From NCBI GenBank assembly GCA_004168015.1, contig SEYW01000018.1:1-57678 (forward strand): a stretch of DNA of 57,678 nucleotides. The letters run 5' to 3'. The notes beneath the pieces are model-generated. The model saw only the letters and a list, made by a program, of their open reading frames with translations, was not told where the DNA came from and did no database searches. This document shows positions 44,050 to 53,912 of the stretch, one piece after another. A program made the position numbers and the translations under genes. This DNA is from Methylolobus aquaticus. GTDB taxonomy: Bacteria; Pseudomonadota; Gammaproteobacteria; Methylococcales; Methylococcaceae. Positions within the stretch are counted from its first letter, which is position 1. Every line of letters begins with the position of its first letter.

Positions 44050-44317
44050 CAACTCCGCCTCGATCGGGCCCCTGCCGCCCGAGCTTCGCGAGACCCTGAC
44101 CTATGACCCAGGCAAGGGGAGCGCCCGACATGAGGAAGTGGCAAACCGGCTGCGCCTCCAGGTGTGCTTCGCCGATCCCCACAGCCCTTGGCAGCGCCCG
44201 AGCAACGAAAACGCCAACGGTCTGATCCGCGAGTGCCTCCCCAAGGGCATATATCGGTCGGCTGTGTCGCAGGCGCAATTGAAACCACCCGCCCTTACCG
44301 CAATGCCGTTAAGTTAA
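44050..44317 (+). pseudogene. remnant of an IS30-family transposase
   Basis: The frame contains TYDPGKGSARHEEVANRL, VCFADPHSPWQRPSNENANG and LIRECLPKG. These match the C-terminal catalytic part of IS30 transposases (typically DNGKEF...H, FADPYSPWQRGTNENTNG, LRQYFPKG). The N-terminal two-thirds is missing, and the motif Asp-Asn is changed to Asp-Pro. It is a decayed fragment with no recognisable IS ends. Confidence 0.75.
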
Positions 44318-44419
44318 GGCAATTTGTACTGTCGCCGAGGTCGCGGGTTGACCCGATGAAGCGGACTTGGGGCGGATCGGCCGGGTCGTTGCAACTCCAG
44401 GGTATTCCCGGCCAGTTCC

Positions 44420-45010
44420 AGTAGGGTCAGGACCTGTTCCGGCGAGACGCGCTGGATGAGCCAGGCGAACAGGCGAGGCTTAAGGGTCTGCAAGAGGTGC
44501 GTGGAGATTGGGGCGGTAGCGTTGGGCCTTCTCCTCGGGCAGCGCCTCCTGGGTGGTGCGCGCCAAGGCCTGGGCGAGGTTGGCGGTGAACACCTTGGCG
44601 TGGAAGTCCTGGCGAATGCTCTCGGGCAACTCGCCGGTGAACTGCTCGAGGTGGAGACGATGTTTCAGCAGTTTGAAGGCTTCCTCGATGGTCCAGCGGG
44701 CGTGGTAGAGGTCGGCGAAGATCTCGCCGGGGCCACATCAAGCAGCGAGGTCATCACGATGTGGCACTGGCCGTTGGGACTCAAGACTCGGATGAGGCGG
44801 GCGGTGCAGGGTTGGCGGTGAACATCGTCGTCGTTGGCATCCTGTTTTGAAGGTGCCCCCAGAGTCACCAGACACTCGCGCCGGCCGGACTAGCGGAAGG
44901 TTTTGACGCAACCGAAACCCGCGTCGTCGACCCGCATGCAGAACGGAATGTGGCGCTGGTTCAGGGCGGCGATCCTGGCGCGGAAAGGGTCGAAGCCGAG
45001 CTCGCCGGGA
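44420..45010 (-). pseudogene. remnant of an IS4-family transposase
   Basis: On the minus strand, fragments in more than one frame read like IS4 transposases. Near 44990-44890 there is ALNQRHIPFCMRVDDAGFG and, after an in-frame stop, RECLVTLGAPSKQDAND. Further on, 44700-44560 gives RWTIEEAFKLLKHRLHLEQF and TGELPESIRQDFHAKVF. The YREK-type catalytic region is degraded by stops and frameshifts, so no active element remains. Confidence 0.7.
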
Positions 45011-45207
45011 TGATCAGGAATGCGACTGGACGGGAAGTCTGAGATGTATCCCCGCCGCGCTCTGATTCAGCAGGCGGCGCAGGACTGGCTGTCGCTACCA
45101 ACCGGAGGGCAACAGGAACACCTTGTGTTCCGAGCGGGATATCCATGACAACACCAAGAATAGTCGACGTGAATATCCATCGCCCGGAACCTGGCAAGAC
45201 AATCTGA

Positions 45208-45567
45208 TTACCGCGTTTCCTCGGCCATGGTCCGATGCATCTTGGCCATGGCCATGTTTTCATCCGCAGCACTGCTGTAGATGCTGACCAGTCTTGCACA
45301 GTGACTTTGTAACCCTTCGGTTTGCTTACCGTATTTCCATGGGTTCGCCTTATATTGGCTTAAGAGCTTCTGATGCTCCTGCATTTTGTCCCGCATATCC
45401 TTTGCAGCCTCTTCATAATGTGTGGCCAGCGTCTCGTGATCGGCCTTGCTCTTGGCGTTTTGAACGGCTGCGGTCATGTCCATGGGATGAGGGTCAGGCT
45501 GTGCACAGCTGGCCAACAAACCCACCGTCAATAGCACGATAGAGAGCACTTTGATTACCTGGTTCAT
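45208..45567 (-). CDS. small lipoprotein of the Cus efflux operon
   Basis: A 119-residue exported protein. The signal sequence VIKVLSIVLLTVGLLASC ends in a lipobox (LLAS-C). The mature part is helical and rich in Met and His (AKDMRDKMQEHQKLL, ENMAMAKMHRTMAEE), which could bind Cu(I) or Ag(I). The ATG at 45567 has TGAGG upstream; 45579 is an alternative. It lies 80 nt downstream of cusA on the same strand. Confidence 0.72.
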   Translation of the reverse strand: MNQVIKVLSIVLLTVGLLASCAQPDPHPMDMTAAVQNAKSKADHETLATHYEEAAKDMRDKMQEHQKLLSQYKANPWKYGKQTEGLQSHCARLVSIYSSAADENMAMAKMHRTMAEETR

Positions 45568-45647
45568 GTCAGACCTCATTGATAGTTTCTGTTCGATACA
45601 CGGTGCCGGTTAGCCGGACACCCTACGGTTCTGAGCGTGTTCATTCG

Positions 45648-48600
45648 CTACATCGCGCCTCCCGCCGATAAAGCCCGGCTTTCATCAGCTTGGCGTTTGA
45701 TGGCGTATTCCTTGACCAGGGCATAGATCGCCGGAATCACGATCAAGGTGAGTAGGGTCGACGAGACCATGCCGCCGACCATGGGCGCGGCGATGCGCCG
45801 CATCACTTCGGAACCGGTGCCGGTACTCCACAGGATGGGCAGCAGCCCGGCCATGATGGCGACCACCGTCATCATCTTCGGCCGGACCCGTTCGACCGCG
45901 CCTTCCATAATGGCCTGGGCGAGATCCGCGGTAGTCAGTGCGCGGTCCTCGGATTCCCGCGTGCGCTGCATCGAGTCCCAGGTCTGGTCCAGGTAAATCA
46001 GCATCACCACCCCGGTTTCCGCGGCGACACCGGCCAAGGCAATGAAACCGACGGCGACCGCCACGCTCAGGTTGTAGTTCAGCAACCAGATCAGCCAGAT
46101 CCCTCCGATCAGTGCGAACGGCACCGACAGCATCACGATCACGGAGTCGCTGAAGCGCCTGAAGTTGAGATACAGCAACAGGAAGATCAGCAGCGCGGTC
46201 ACTGGAAGAACCAGCTTCAACTTGGCGATCGCCCGCTGCATGAATTCGAACTGTCCGCTCCAGGTCGCGTAATAGCCGGGCGGGAAGCGCACCTGGTCGC
46301 GTACCGCACGCTGAGCATCGGCTACGTAACGCCCGAGATCACGGCCCCGGATGTCGACGTAAACGTAAGCCGACAGCAGGGCGTTTTCCGTGCGAATGGC
46401 GGGCGGTCCCTTGGCGAGACTGAGCCGGCAGACCTGCCCCAGCGGCACCATCGCACCGCCGGGTGTGGGTACCAGGACATGCGCGGCAATGCCCGATGGG
46501 TCGCTTCTCAGCTCCCTGGGGTAGCGGACGATCACGCCGAATCGTTCCCGGCCCTCGACGGTCGTGGTTACCGTTTCCCCGCCCAAGGCGGCGCCGATCA
46601 CTTGCTGAACCTCACCGAGCATGACCCCGTACCGGGCCATCGCCTCGTAATCCGGATCGATGTTGAGGTAGTAGCCCCCGGTAATGCGTTCGGCGTAGGC
46701 ACTGGCAGTGCCCGGTACCGCTTGGACCACCCGCTCGATGTCCTCGGCCAACCGTTCCATCTCTGCCAAGTCCTTGCCGAACACCTTGACGCCCACCGGT
46801 GTCCGAATGCCGGTCGCGAGCATATCGATGCGGTTCCTGATCGGCATCGTCCAGGCGTTGCTGACGCCTGGAATTTCCAGGGCTGCGTTCATGTCGGCGA
46901 TCAAGCGGTCGACCGTCATGCCCGGTCGCCATTCGGACTCCGGTTTCAGGTTGATCACTGTTTCGCTCATTTCCAACGGCGCCGGATCGGTCGCGGTGAG
47001 TGCCCTTCCGGCCTTGCCGAATACGGAGGCCACCTCCGGAAAGCCTTTGATGATGCGGTCCTGGGTCTGGAGCAATTCGGCGGCATTCGTCACCGACAAC
47101 CCCGGCAACGTCGTGGGCATGAACAGCAGCGTGCCCTCGTTCAGCGTCGGCATGAATTCGCTGCCTAAACGGGATGCCGGGATCACGGTCACGGCCAGGA
47201 TGATGAGCGCCACTGCCAGCGTCGCTTTCTTCCAGCGCAGGACGCCGCGAATGACCGGCCGATACGCCCAGATGAGAACGCGGTTTACCGGGTTTCGACT
47301 CTCCGGCAGGATTTCCCCCCGCACCCACTGCGACATGAGTACGGGTACCAGTGTGATCGAAAGTATCGCCGCCCCGGCCATCGCGAAGGTCTTGGTATAG
47401 GCCAGCGGATGGAACAGGCGGCCTTCCTGCGATTCCAGCGCAAAGACCGGCAGAAAGGAGACGGTGATGATCAGGAGACTAAAAAACAAGGCCGGGCCGA
47501 CCTCGCGGCACGCCGCGTATAGGATTTCGAAACGCGTCTGGCCGGGAACGGCCCGCTCCAGATGCTTGTGGGCGTTCTCGACCATCACGATGGCGGCGTC
47601 GACCATTGCGCCGATCGCGATCGCGATGCCGCCCAGACTCATGATGTTGGAGTTGATATCCAGGCCGCGCATCACGATGAAGGCAATCAATACCCCGACC
47701 GGCAACATCAGGATGGCGACCAAGGCACTGCGGACATGCAGCAGGAACACCACACAAACGGCTGCTACGACGAGGCTTTCCTCAACCAGTGTTTGCCGCA
47801 GCGTGTCGATGGCGCGGTGGATCAGTTCGGAACGGTCGTAGACCGTTTCCACCCGCACGCCTTCCGGCAAGCCGGGGGTGATGTCCGCCAATTTTTCCTT
47901 GATGTGGTCGATCACGGCCAGTGCATTCTCGCCATAACGCGCCATCGCAATGCCGGCCACAACCTCGCCCTCACCGTTGAGTTCGGTGATACCGCGCCGT
48001 TCCTCGGGCACCAGCTCCACCCGCCCGATGTCGCGGATTCGCACCGGCGCCCCCTGGTTGGCCGCAACGACCAGGCGCTCGATGTCACCCACACCCCGCA
48101 GATAGCCGCGTCCGCGCACCATGTATTCCGTCTCGGCGAGTTCCACCACGCGACCACCAATGTCGGTATTGCTGCTGCGGATGACCTCGATCAGCCGCTC
48201 CAGCGGAATGCCGTAGGCCTGCAGTTTGTGCGGATCGACCGTGACCTGATACTGCTGGACGAACCCACCCACGCTGGCCACCTCGGCGACGCCGGGCGCC
48301 TTGCTCAACTGGTAGCGAACGAACCAGTCCTGCAGCGTCCGGAGTTCCGCGAGCGTGCGGTTCGTCCCCAGTAGCGCGTACTGGAAGACCCACCCGACGC
48401 CGGTGGCATCCGGACCCATGCGGGGTGTTACACCGCGCGGCAGCCGCCCCGCGGCGGTATTGAGATATTCCAGCACCCGGGAGCGCGCCCAGTAGACATC
48501 GGTGCCATCTTCAAAAATGATGTAGATAAAGGACGCGCCGAAGAATGAGAAGCCGCGAACTACCTTGGACTTGGGTACGCTGAGCATCGCGGTGGTCAGC

Positions 48601-48803
48601 GGATAGGTGACCTGATCCTCGACCACCTGCGGCGCTTGGCCGGGGTACTCGGTGTAGACGATCACCTGGACATCCGACAAATCGGGTAGGGCGTCCAGCG
48701 GCGTCTTCAGCACCGCGACAACGCCAGCGGCCACGATCAGGGTGGTGGCCAGCAGGACCAGAAAAGGGTTGCGGAGCGACCATTCGATGACCCGCGCGAG
48801 CAT
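45648..48803 (-). CDS. cusA: CusA-type copper/silver efflux RND transporter
   Basis: A 1051-residue heavy-metal RND pump with 12 membrane helices and two periplasmic porter loops. The proton-relay helix reads GAMVDAAIVMVENAHKHLE, the CusA form rather than the DED form of CzcA. The three Met of the Cu/Ag site are present in LLFMP, PLEMSE and NRIDMLATG. It expels Cu(I)/Ag(I) across the envelope with CusB and CusC, encoded immediately upstream (one-base gap to cusB). Confidence 0.95.
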   Translation of the reverse strand: MLARVIEWSLRNPFLVLLATTLIVAAGVVAVLKTPLDALPDLSDVQVIVYTEYPGQAPQVVEDQVTYPLTTAMLSVPKSKVVRGFSFFGASFIYIIFEDGTDVYWARSRVLEYLNTAAGRLPRGVTPRMGPDATGVGWVFQYALLGTNRTLAELRTLQDWFVRYQLSKAPGVAEVASVGGFVQQYQVTVDPHKLQAYGIPLERLIEVIRSSNTDIGGRVVELAETEYMVRGRGYLRGVGDIERLVVAANQGAPVRIRDIGRVELVPEERRGITELNGEGEVVAGIAMARYGENALAVIDHIKEKLADITPGLPEGVRVETVYDRSELIHRAIDTLRQTLVEESLVVAAVCVVFLLHVRSALVAILMLPVGVLIAFIVMRGLDINSNIMSLGGIAIAIGAMVDAAIVMVENAHKHLERAVPGQTRFEILYAACREVGPALFFSLLIITVSFLPVFALESQEGRLFHPLAYTKTFAMAGAAILSITLVPVLMSQWVRGEILPESRNPVNRVLIWAYRPVIRGVLRWKKATLAVALIILAVTVIPASRLGSEFMPTLNEGTLLFMPTTLPGLSVTNAAELLQTQDRIIKGFPEVASVFGKAGRALTATDPAPLEMSETVINLKPESEWRPGMTVDRLIADMNAALEIPGVSNAWTMPIRNRIDMLATGIRTPVGVKVFGKDLAEMERLAEDIERVVQAVPGTASAYAERITGGYYLNIDPDYEAMARYGVMLGEVQQVIGAALGGETVTTTVEGRERFGVIVRYPRELRSDPSGIAAHVLVPTPGGAMVPLGQVCRLSLAKGPPAIRTENALLSAYVYVDIRGRDLGRYVADAQRAVRDQVRFPPGYYATWSGQFEFMQRAIAKLKLVLPVTALLIFLLLYLNFRRFSDSVIVMLSVPFALIGGIWLIWLLNYNLSVAVAVGFIALAGVAAETGVVMLIYLDQTWDSMQRTRESEDRALTTADLAQAIMEGAVERVRPKMMTVVAIMAGLLPILWSTGTGSEVMRRIAAPMVGGMVSSTLLTLIVIPAIYALVKEYAIKRQADESRALSAGGAM

Positions 48804-48804
48804 G

Positions 48805-50277
48805 TCAGTGAGCTCCGTGCGGGTGAGCCGGGGGCGCGGCGCGGGCTGGCGGGGAATTCACCCCCGCGGGCGACGGCGAAGATTCAGCCGGCGGTTCCCG
48901 GCCCCCCATACCACGCAGCGCAGCCTTCAGATTGCTCTCGGCATCGATCAGGAAATTGGCGCCGACGACGACGTTTTCTCCGGCGCGCACGCCGCTCAAC
49001 AGTTCGACGTACCCATCGCCCTGCTGACCGAGCCTGACCGTCCGCGGTTCGAAGGTATCCTCGCCATGCCGGACCAACACCACCTGCCGCGTGCCGCTGT
49101 CCAGTACCGCGGAATCCGGGACGGTGACACCGGCTCGGTGACCGGCGTCCTCCAACTCGACGCTGCCGTACATCGCGGGCTTCAGCAGGCCCGCGGGGTT
49201 GGGGAGTTCGATCCTGACCTTTCCCGTCCGTGTTTCGGCACTCAAAGTGGGGTAGACGAAAGCGACCCGCCCGCGAAATTGTTTGCCCGGATACGCATTC
49301 ACGTGCAGCGTGACCGTCTGACCCTGCCGTATGGCGCCGAGGTCCTGCTCAAACACATCGGCCAACAGCCAGACCGTCGACAGATCGGCGATGCGAAACA
49401 GCAGCTCGCCCGGCATGAAGCGCATGCCTTCGACCGCGGGTTTGTCCAACACCGCCCCGTCGCCGGGCGCCGCCAGCGTTACGGTCGGCGATGACGTGCC
49501 CTCGGCCTGCAGCCGTTGCAGCTCACGTTCCGGGATCTGCCACAGCCGCAGTCGCTGCAGCGCGCTTTCGGTGAGCTGCTCGGCGGTCGTCCGACTCTGC
49601 GGACCGGCCTGCCGGAGCGTTCGCCGCCCCTTGGCCGCGATCAGATACTCTTCCTCGGCAGTCAGCACTTCGGGACTGTAGACGTCCAGCAGCGCTTGGC
49701 CGCGTTGGACGTGCTGTCCCGTGACATTGACGTACAAGCGTTTGATCCAGCCCTCGAAACGCGGGGTGACCACGTGCTGCCGACGTTCATCGATGACGAC
49801 GGTACCGACCGCACGCACCCGCTGGGAGAGGCGGCGGGGCGCAGCTGCTTCGGTGCGGACACCCAGCTTCTGGATCTTCTCAGGGGTGATCCGGATACCG
49901 TGATCGCCATCGGTCTCGCCTTCGTAAACCGCGAGGTAGTCCATGCCCATCGAATCCTTCTTCGGCGTGGGGGAGGTAGCCGAGGGATCCATCGGGTTGC
50001 GGTAGTGGAGAACCCTCCGCTGCGTGCGAGCCTGGTCGGTGGCACCTTCCTCTGCATAAACCGGGAGATAGTCCATGCCCATCTCATCCTTCATCGTCCG
50101 GTCCGACGTCACCGCCGGATTCATCGGATGCCGGTAGTACAGCGGCTTCCTCTCGGAGCTGGTGCCTTCGACTGCCGAGACCCGATCCCGCTGTTGAATG
50201 CGCTCCAACCCATACCCCAGGAGCAGCCCGAGAGCCAATGCCGCGGTGGCCAACAGCACCGCACGGCTAGTTTTCAT
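48805..50277 (-). CDS. cusB: CusB-type periplasmic adaptor with two heavy-metal-binding domains
   Basis: A 490-residue membrane fusion protein. An N-terminal anchor (VLLATAALALGLLLGYGLE) is followed by two tandem heavy-metal-binding repeats, YYRHPMNP...KDEMGMDYLPVY (about 46-77) and HYRNPMDP...KDSMGMDYLAVY (about 90-121). The lipoyl/barrel hairpin domains follow (GWIKRLYVNVTGQHVQRGQA, YPTLSAETRTGKVRI). The C terminus is His-rich (AHPHGAH). ATG 50277 is used; TTG 50295 is upstream. It overlaps cusC by 11 nt. Confidence 0.93.
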   Translation of the reverse strand: MKTSRAVLLATAALALGLLLGYGLERIQQRDRVSAVEGTSSERKPLYYRHPMNPAVTSDRTMKDEMGMDYLPVYAEEGATDQARTQRRVLHYRNPMDPSATSPTPKKDSMGMDYLAVYEGETDGDHGIRITPEKIQKLGVRTEAAAPRRLSQRVRAVGTVVIDERRQHVVTPRFEGWIKRLYVNVTGQHVQRGQALLDVYSPEVLTAEEEYLIAAKGRRTLRQAGPQSRTTAEQLTESALQRLRLWQIPERELQRLQAEGTSSPTVTLAAPGDGAVLDKPAVEGMRFMPGELLFRIADLSTVWLLADVFEQDLGAIRQGQTVTLHVNAYPGKQFRGRVAFVYPTLSAETRTGKVRIELPNPAGLLKPAMYGSVELEDAGHRAGVTVPDSAVLDSGTRQVVLVRHGEDTFEPRTVRLGQQGDGYVELLSGVRAGENVVVGANFLIDAESNLKAALRGMGGREPPAESSPSPAGVNSPPARAAPPAHPHGAH

Positions 50278-51625
50278 CAATCTTTTCCTCCCCAACGGCC
50301 GCCGCCATCTCAGCCAGGGCTTGCTGACTGCGGGCCAAGGCTTCCCAGTACTGGATTTCGTAATCTAAGGCGGTGGTCTCGGCGCGCAGCAGGGTGTTCA
50401 TGTCGGTTTGTCCGGTCCGGTAACCGGCCAGCAGCGATGCCACCGTCTGTTTGGCCTGCGGCACGATGTCGGTCTCGAATAATTCCAAACGTTCCCGCGC
50501 GTGCTGGTAACTCGCCAAGGCTTGCGTGATGTCCGCCTGCAGCTTGCGGAGACTCTCCTCCAATGCGAACTGTTCTTTGAGCAGCTCGCTATTCCGCTGG
50601 TCGACCGCTTTTGATTGCTTCTGCCCGGCATAGATCGGCAGGTTGACGCTGAGCCGGAACTCGGCGAAGTCGCTCCGAAACGTCCCGTCCGGGGCGTTCT
50701 GCCGGAATGCGTAACCGGCGCCGACATTGAGATCCGGCCAGTAGTCCTTGTGGGCCAGTTCCAGCCGGGTCCGCGCCGCATCGATCGCTTTACGCTGTTG
50801 GGCGATCTCGGGCCGCGTTTGCCCGGCCGTCTCGAACAGCACCGTGTCGGCGACCAGTTTGGGCTCCAGTACATCCGCCGTGTCCGGGAGTCGGACCGCG
50901 GTGTTGCCGGAACGGTTTAGCAGCGCATTGAGCCGGGCCGCTTCGCCGTGCCGTATGCCGATCAGTTCCAGTAGGCGGTCCTTGAGTTTGGAACATTCCA
51001 ACTGTGCGATCAGCACATCCTGCTGCAAGCCTTCACCGGCTCGGTACTGGGCCAGGGCTACATCGACTAATGCTTGAAACGCCGTCTGAGCATCCTTATT
51101 GACCATCAGCGCTCGATCCAGATAGAACAGCTGCCACCAGCGGATCGTCACGTCACGCGTCAGACGAAGGCGGGCTTCCTCCGCCGACTGGGCGGCCGCC
51201 TCGGCCTCCAATTCCGCAGCCTGTTCCTGGAGGTTCAACTTGCCGGGAAACGGAATCTGCTGACTGACGCCGACCGCCATCATCGTCATCTCGTCCTGGC
51301 GGAGGTTGAAGGTGTTCGAGGGGATGTTCAGTGCGCCGAAGCTGAGCTGGGGATCGGGCAAGGCCCCGGCCTGGGACGGCATTGCCGCCGCGGCATCGGC
51401 GCGTGCGCGGATTTCCTGGAGTCCGGGATTGCCGCTCAAGGCCTGCTTGAGGGCCTGCTGCAGCGTGAGAACCCCTTCGGTGCGAGCCGACTCCTCGGCG
51501 AAAGCCGGCTCGGCTCCGCCGACGGCAACGATGCAAAGCAATACCAGGCGTCGTGGGCTAAGACGCCATAGCAGCGGTTTTGGACTGAGCACGACGGACA
51601 CCTTTCGCGTTGATGCGAGGATCAC
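50267..51625 (-). CDS. cusC: CusC/TolC-family outer membrane efflux protein
   Basis: A 452-residue outer membrane factor. The signal peptide is around LVLLCIVAVGGAEPAFAEES. Two repeated coiled-coil halves each contain typical segments (LTLQQALKQALSGNPGLQEI, LELAHKDYWPDLNVGAGYAF, VNLPIYAGQKQSKAVDQ). First gene of the cusCBA order. The start is GTG. Confidence 0.92.
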   Translation of the reverse strand: MILASTRKVSVVLSPKPLLWRLSPRRLVLLCIVAVGGAEPAFAEESARTEGVLTLQQALKQALSGNPGLQEIRARADAAAAMPSQAGALPDPQLSFGALNIPSNTFNLRQDEMTMMAVGVSQQIPFPGKLNLQEQAAELEAEAAAQSAEEARLRLTRDVTIRWWQLFYLDRALMVNKDAQTAFQALVDVALAQYRAGEGLQQDVLIAQLECSKLKDRLLELIGIRHGEAARLNALLNRSGNTAVRLPDTADVLEPKLVADTVLFETAGQTRPEIAQQRKAIDAARTRLELAHKDYWPDLNVGAGYAFRQNAPDGTFRSDFAEFRLSVNLPIYAGQKQSKAVDQRNSELLKEQFALEESLRKLQADITQALASYQHARERLELFETDIVPQAKQTVASLLAGYRTGQTDMNTLLRAETTALDYEIQYWEALARSQQALAEMAAAVGEEKIDEN

Positions 51626-51706
51626 GCAACCAGGGAAGGCGGGCGCACGGCTGCCGCCTAGCGCACCCCGCGGTTGCGCGGATTCCGGAACGTTCGCGAC
51701 GGAAGG

Positions 51707-52135
51707 CTAATTCAGCAGGGAGCAGAACTGGTAGATCAGTGGGACGGATCGCGGGTGTCGTCGCCTGCGGTCCCAACAGAAGGTATGCCCCGGAGAAACC
51801 GGGAAGGAAAGACAGAGTAACAGCGGAACGATCACGACCCAGGCCGTTGGCGTCGGATCCTTGATATCAAACGGGACCCATCGATCCGACGGGTCGTCGA
51901 GACAGGCCTTGAACGTGCAATCGTCAGGGGATGGCCGGGTCAGAGGGTCCGAATCATGGCCACCCATCTCCAGCGGGCAGGATACTGCCTCTTGAACGGG
52001 ATGCTGCACCATCGGGCGGGTGCAGAAGGGGGCAAAGCTGAAGCACAGCCACGCCGATAAGACCAGCACCACGCCAAAGGCCAGGGCGGGCCGATGCTGC
52101 CGTCGACGTATCAGGCTAAGCACAGTGTTTGTCAT
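51707..52135 (-). CDS. membrane-anchored protein of unknown function upstream of cusC
   Basis: A 142-residue protein. There is one N-terminal hydrophobic segment (ALAFGVVLVLSAWLCFSFAP) and a second near the C terminus (TAWVVIVPLLLCLSFPVSP). Between them is a loop with His, Met, Cys and Asp (MVQHPVQEAVSCPLEMGGHD). It is placed 81 nt ahead of the Cus operon on the same strand, so a metal-sensing or metal-binding role is possible. The exact start is uncertain. Confidence 0.55.
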   Translation of the reverse strand: MTNTVLSLIRRRQHRPALAFGVVLVLSAWLCFSFAPFCTRPMVQHPVQEAVSCPLEMGGHDSDPLTRPSPDDCTFKACLDDPSDRWVPFDIKDPTPTAWVVIVPLLLCLSFPVSPGHTFCWDRRRRHPRSVPLIYQFCSLLN

Positions 52136-52259
52136 TTCCTTCTGCAAGGATTGGCACCCATCTCGTATATGCCTAACTAACCAAATTGTCAAGAACGGGC
52201 GACTGCCGCGTCCGCGTAGTGAGCCACGGGGACGCCGCGATGGATGCCCCGCGAGGGGA

Positions 52260-52595
52260 TCAGTGGATACCATGCTGGACCATGGGATTGAACCACGGAA
52301 GGGCCGCCAACACGGCGAGTGCGATCAGCGTGAGGCCAGTCAGTTGGCGAAATCGGTTCATGCCGGATAAACGCACCAGCATGCTGGTCATGAGCCCGAT
52401 GCCCATGACCGCCGGCAGGCTCCCCAACCCGAACGCCAAGTTGGTCAGCGTGCTACGGCCGACGTCTCCGGCGGTGGCGGCCAGCGCCAGAGCCGCGTAG
52501 ACCAAGCCACCGGGCAACCAGCCCCACACCATCCCGAGCACAAGCGCTTGTGACACGGTTTCGACGGGCAGTAGACGCCGGCCATAGGGCTCGTT
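52260..52595 (-). pseudogene. truncated sulfite exporter TauE/SafE-like membrane protein
   Basis: Only the C-terminal half remains: GRRLLPVETVSQALVLGMVW then GWLPGGLVYAALALA, NLAFGLGSLPAVMGIGLMTS and a last helix. Intact homologues have GWLPCGLVYS; here the Cys is Gly. The frame continues past about 52595 into DNA that encodes a different gene on the other strand, so the 5' half was lost at a junction near 52600. Confidence 0.7.
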
Positions 52596-52604
52596 CGCCG
52601 CGAA

Positions 52605-53068
52605 GGGACGGGTTGGACGAGTTGGCGGGTGACGTTCGATGACTGGAAGATCGAGGCCTGTCCGGAGCATGGGCCGGCCCTCTCGATTGCCGACGACGGC
52701 ACTCACCACATCGCCTGGTTTACGCAGGGCAGCCAACGGCAGGGGCTCTTCTACGCCCGCTCCACTTACCGGGGCAAAAGGTTTTCCCCAGCGATGGCTC
52801 TTGGGGGGGGCGCCAGGGTCTGGCCGGGCATGCGGACGTGCGGGCACTGGACGCGCGTGTCGCTTTAGCCTGGCTTGAGTTTGATGGGCGCAAGAACACC
52901 GTGCACTTGCGCGCCTCCAATGATGGCGGTACGACTTGGGGTCCGGACAGGATCCTGGCGGAGACGGCCGGTGAGGCGGACTATCCGCTGCTGATCAGCG
53001 ATGGCCAGTCGCTGTTTGTGTCGTGGAATGCCCGGTCAGACGGCTATCGGCTGTTGCGCCTGCCGTGA
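52605..53068 (+). pseudogene. truncated, frameshifted sialidase/BNR-repeat-like protein
   Basis: The first part reads VTFDDWKIEACPEHGPALSI and HHIAWFTQGSQRQGLFYARS. After a run of eight G (52803-52810) the pattern continues in another frame: VALAWLEFDGRKNTVHLRAS, DGGTTWGPDRI and SLFVSWNARSDGYRLLRLP. The N-terminal half is missing at the 52600 junction. Intact homologues are exported beta-propeller proteins often found in copper loci. Confidence 0.7.
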
Positions 53069-53170
53069 CCCTCGGTCACTGGAGGCTCGGCGAGACACCA
53101 TCCGACGGCACTGCCTGAATCGCCGGTCCCGGTGTGGTTTTAGGCTTACGAACTCTTGGGGCCAAACACG

Positions 53171-53664
53171 ATGCTCCGCAACCGCCTTGGGGTCGCGGTG
53201 CTAGTCCTTTTTGCCACGCACAGCTGGGGTCTCCCGTCGGTGCCACGCCACTCCAGGTCTTCACGCCGGACAGCCTGCAACGGATCCAGCAGAGTCACCA
53301 GGGGCGTCCCTTCCTGCTGATCGTATGGTCGCTGGACTGTACGTCCTGCGTGCGCGAGCTGAACACGCTGGCTGATCAAGTCAAACGCCACCCGAACTTG
53401 CCATTCATCATGGTGTCAACCGACGATCCGTCGCGCCACTCGGCGGCAGAAGTGATGCTTGAAAAGCATCGCCTCGATCGGCTAGAAACGCGGATCTTCG
53501 AAGAAGGCAATGTCTAGCGGCTGCGTTAGGCGATCGACAAGACGTGGTATGGAGACATGCCGCGGAGTTACTTTTACGATGCGTGCCATCAACGCGTGTC
53601 GCTCAGCGGCGTCCTTATCGCGGACCACATCGGTGCTTGGCTCACCGCCACCCACGCGAGCTGA
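53171..53664 (+). pseudogene. TlpA-like redoxin with one frameshift and two in-frame TAG codons
   Basis: An ATG at 53171 opens a signal peptide (RLGVAVLVLFATHSWG) that runs out of frame. The next frame continues PLQVFTPDSLQRIQQSHQGR, FLLIVWSLDCTSCVREL (CxxC) and FIMVSTDDPS. The frame is then broken by TAG at 53515 and TAG at 53527. Beyond them AIDKTWYGDMPRSYFYDA and the C terminus are still recognisable up to TGA 53662. Recent decay of a periplasmic thioredoxin-like gene. Confidence 0.75.
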
Positions 53665-53912
53665 GGCCGACGTCTAATCGGAGGCATCGACCGAGAAAAG
53701 CGCAGAGGGCATACCTCCGCCCTTGTAGACACGTTGAGCATATCACGGCACGCCACTGTGTCATTTGCCACAGGCATTGCAACTCGTCTAATCAGCAGCC
53801 TAGCCGATCTCAAGCGGCGATAAAAGCGCCGCGTGCGAAAGCTCCTACGCCGTGGATCTCTGCCACGGACAGGAATGATTCCGAAAAGTAGAAACCACCA
53901 GGTTCGCTGCCC

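Noticed and set aside
43776..44050. Search for a duplicated tRNA-Lys 3' end marking an attachment site
   Set aside because: I found no second copy of the tRNA 3' end in the downstream accessory region by eye.
53515..53529. Two TAG codons inside the TlpA-like frame as possible programmed readthrough or pyrrolysine
   Set aside because: The same gene also has a frameshift near its signal peptide and neighbours are degraded, so simple decay explains the stops.
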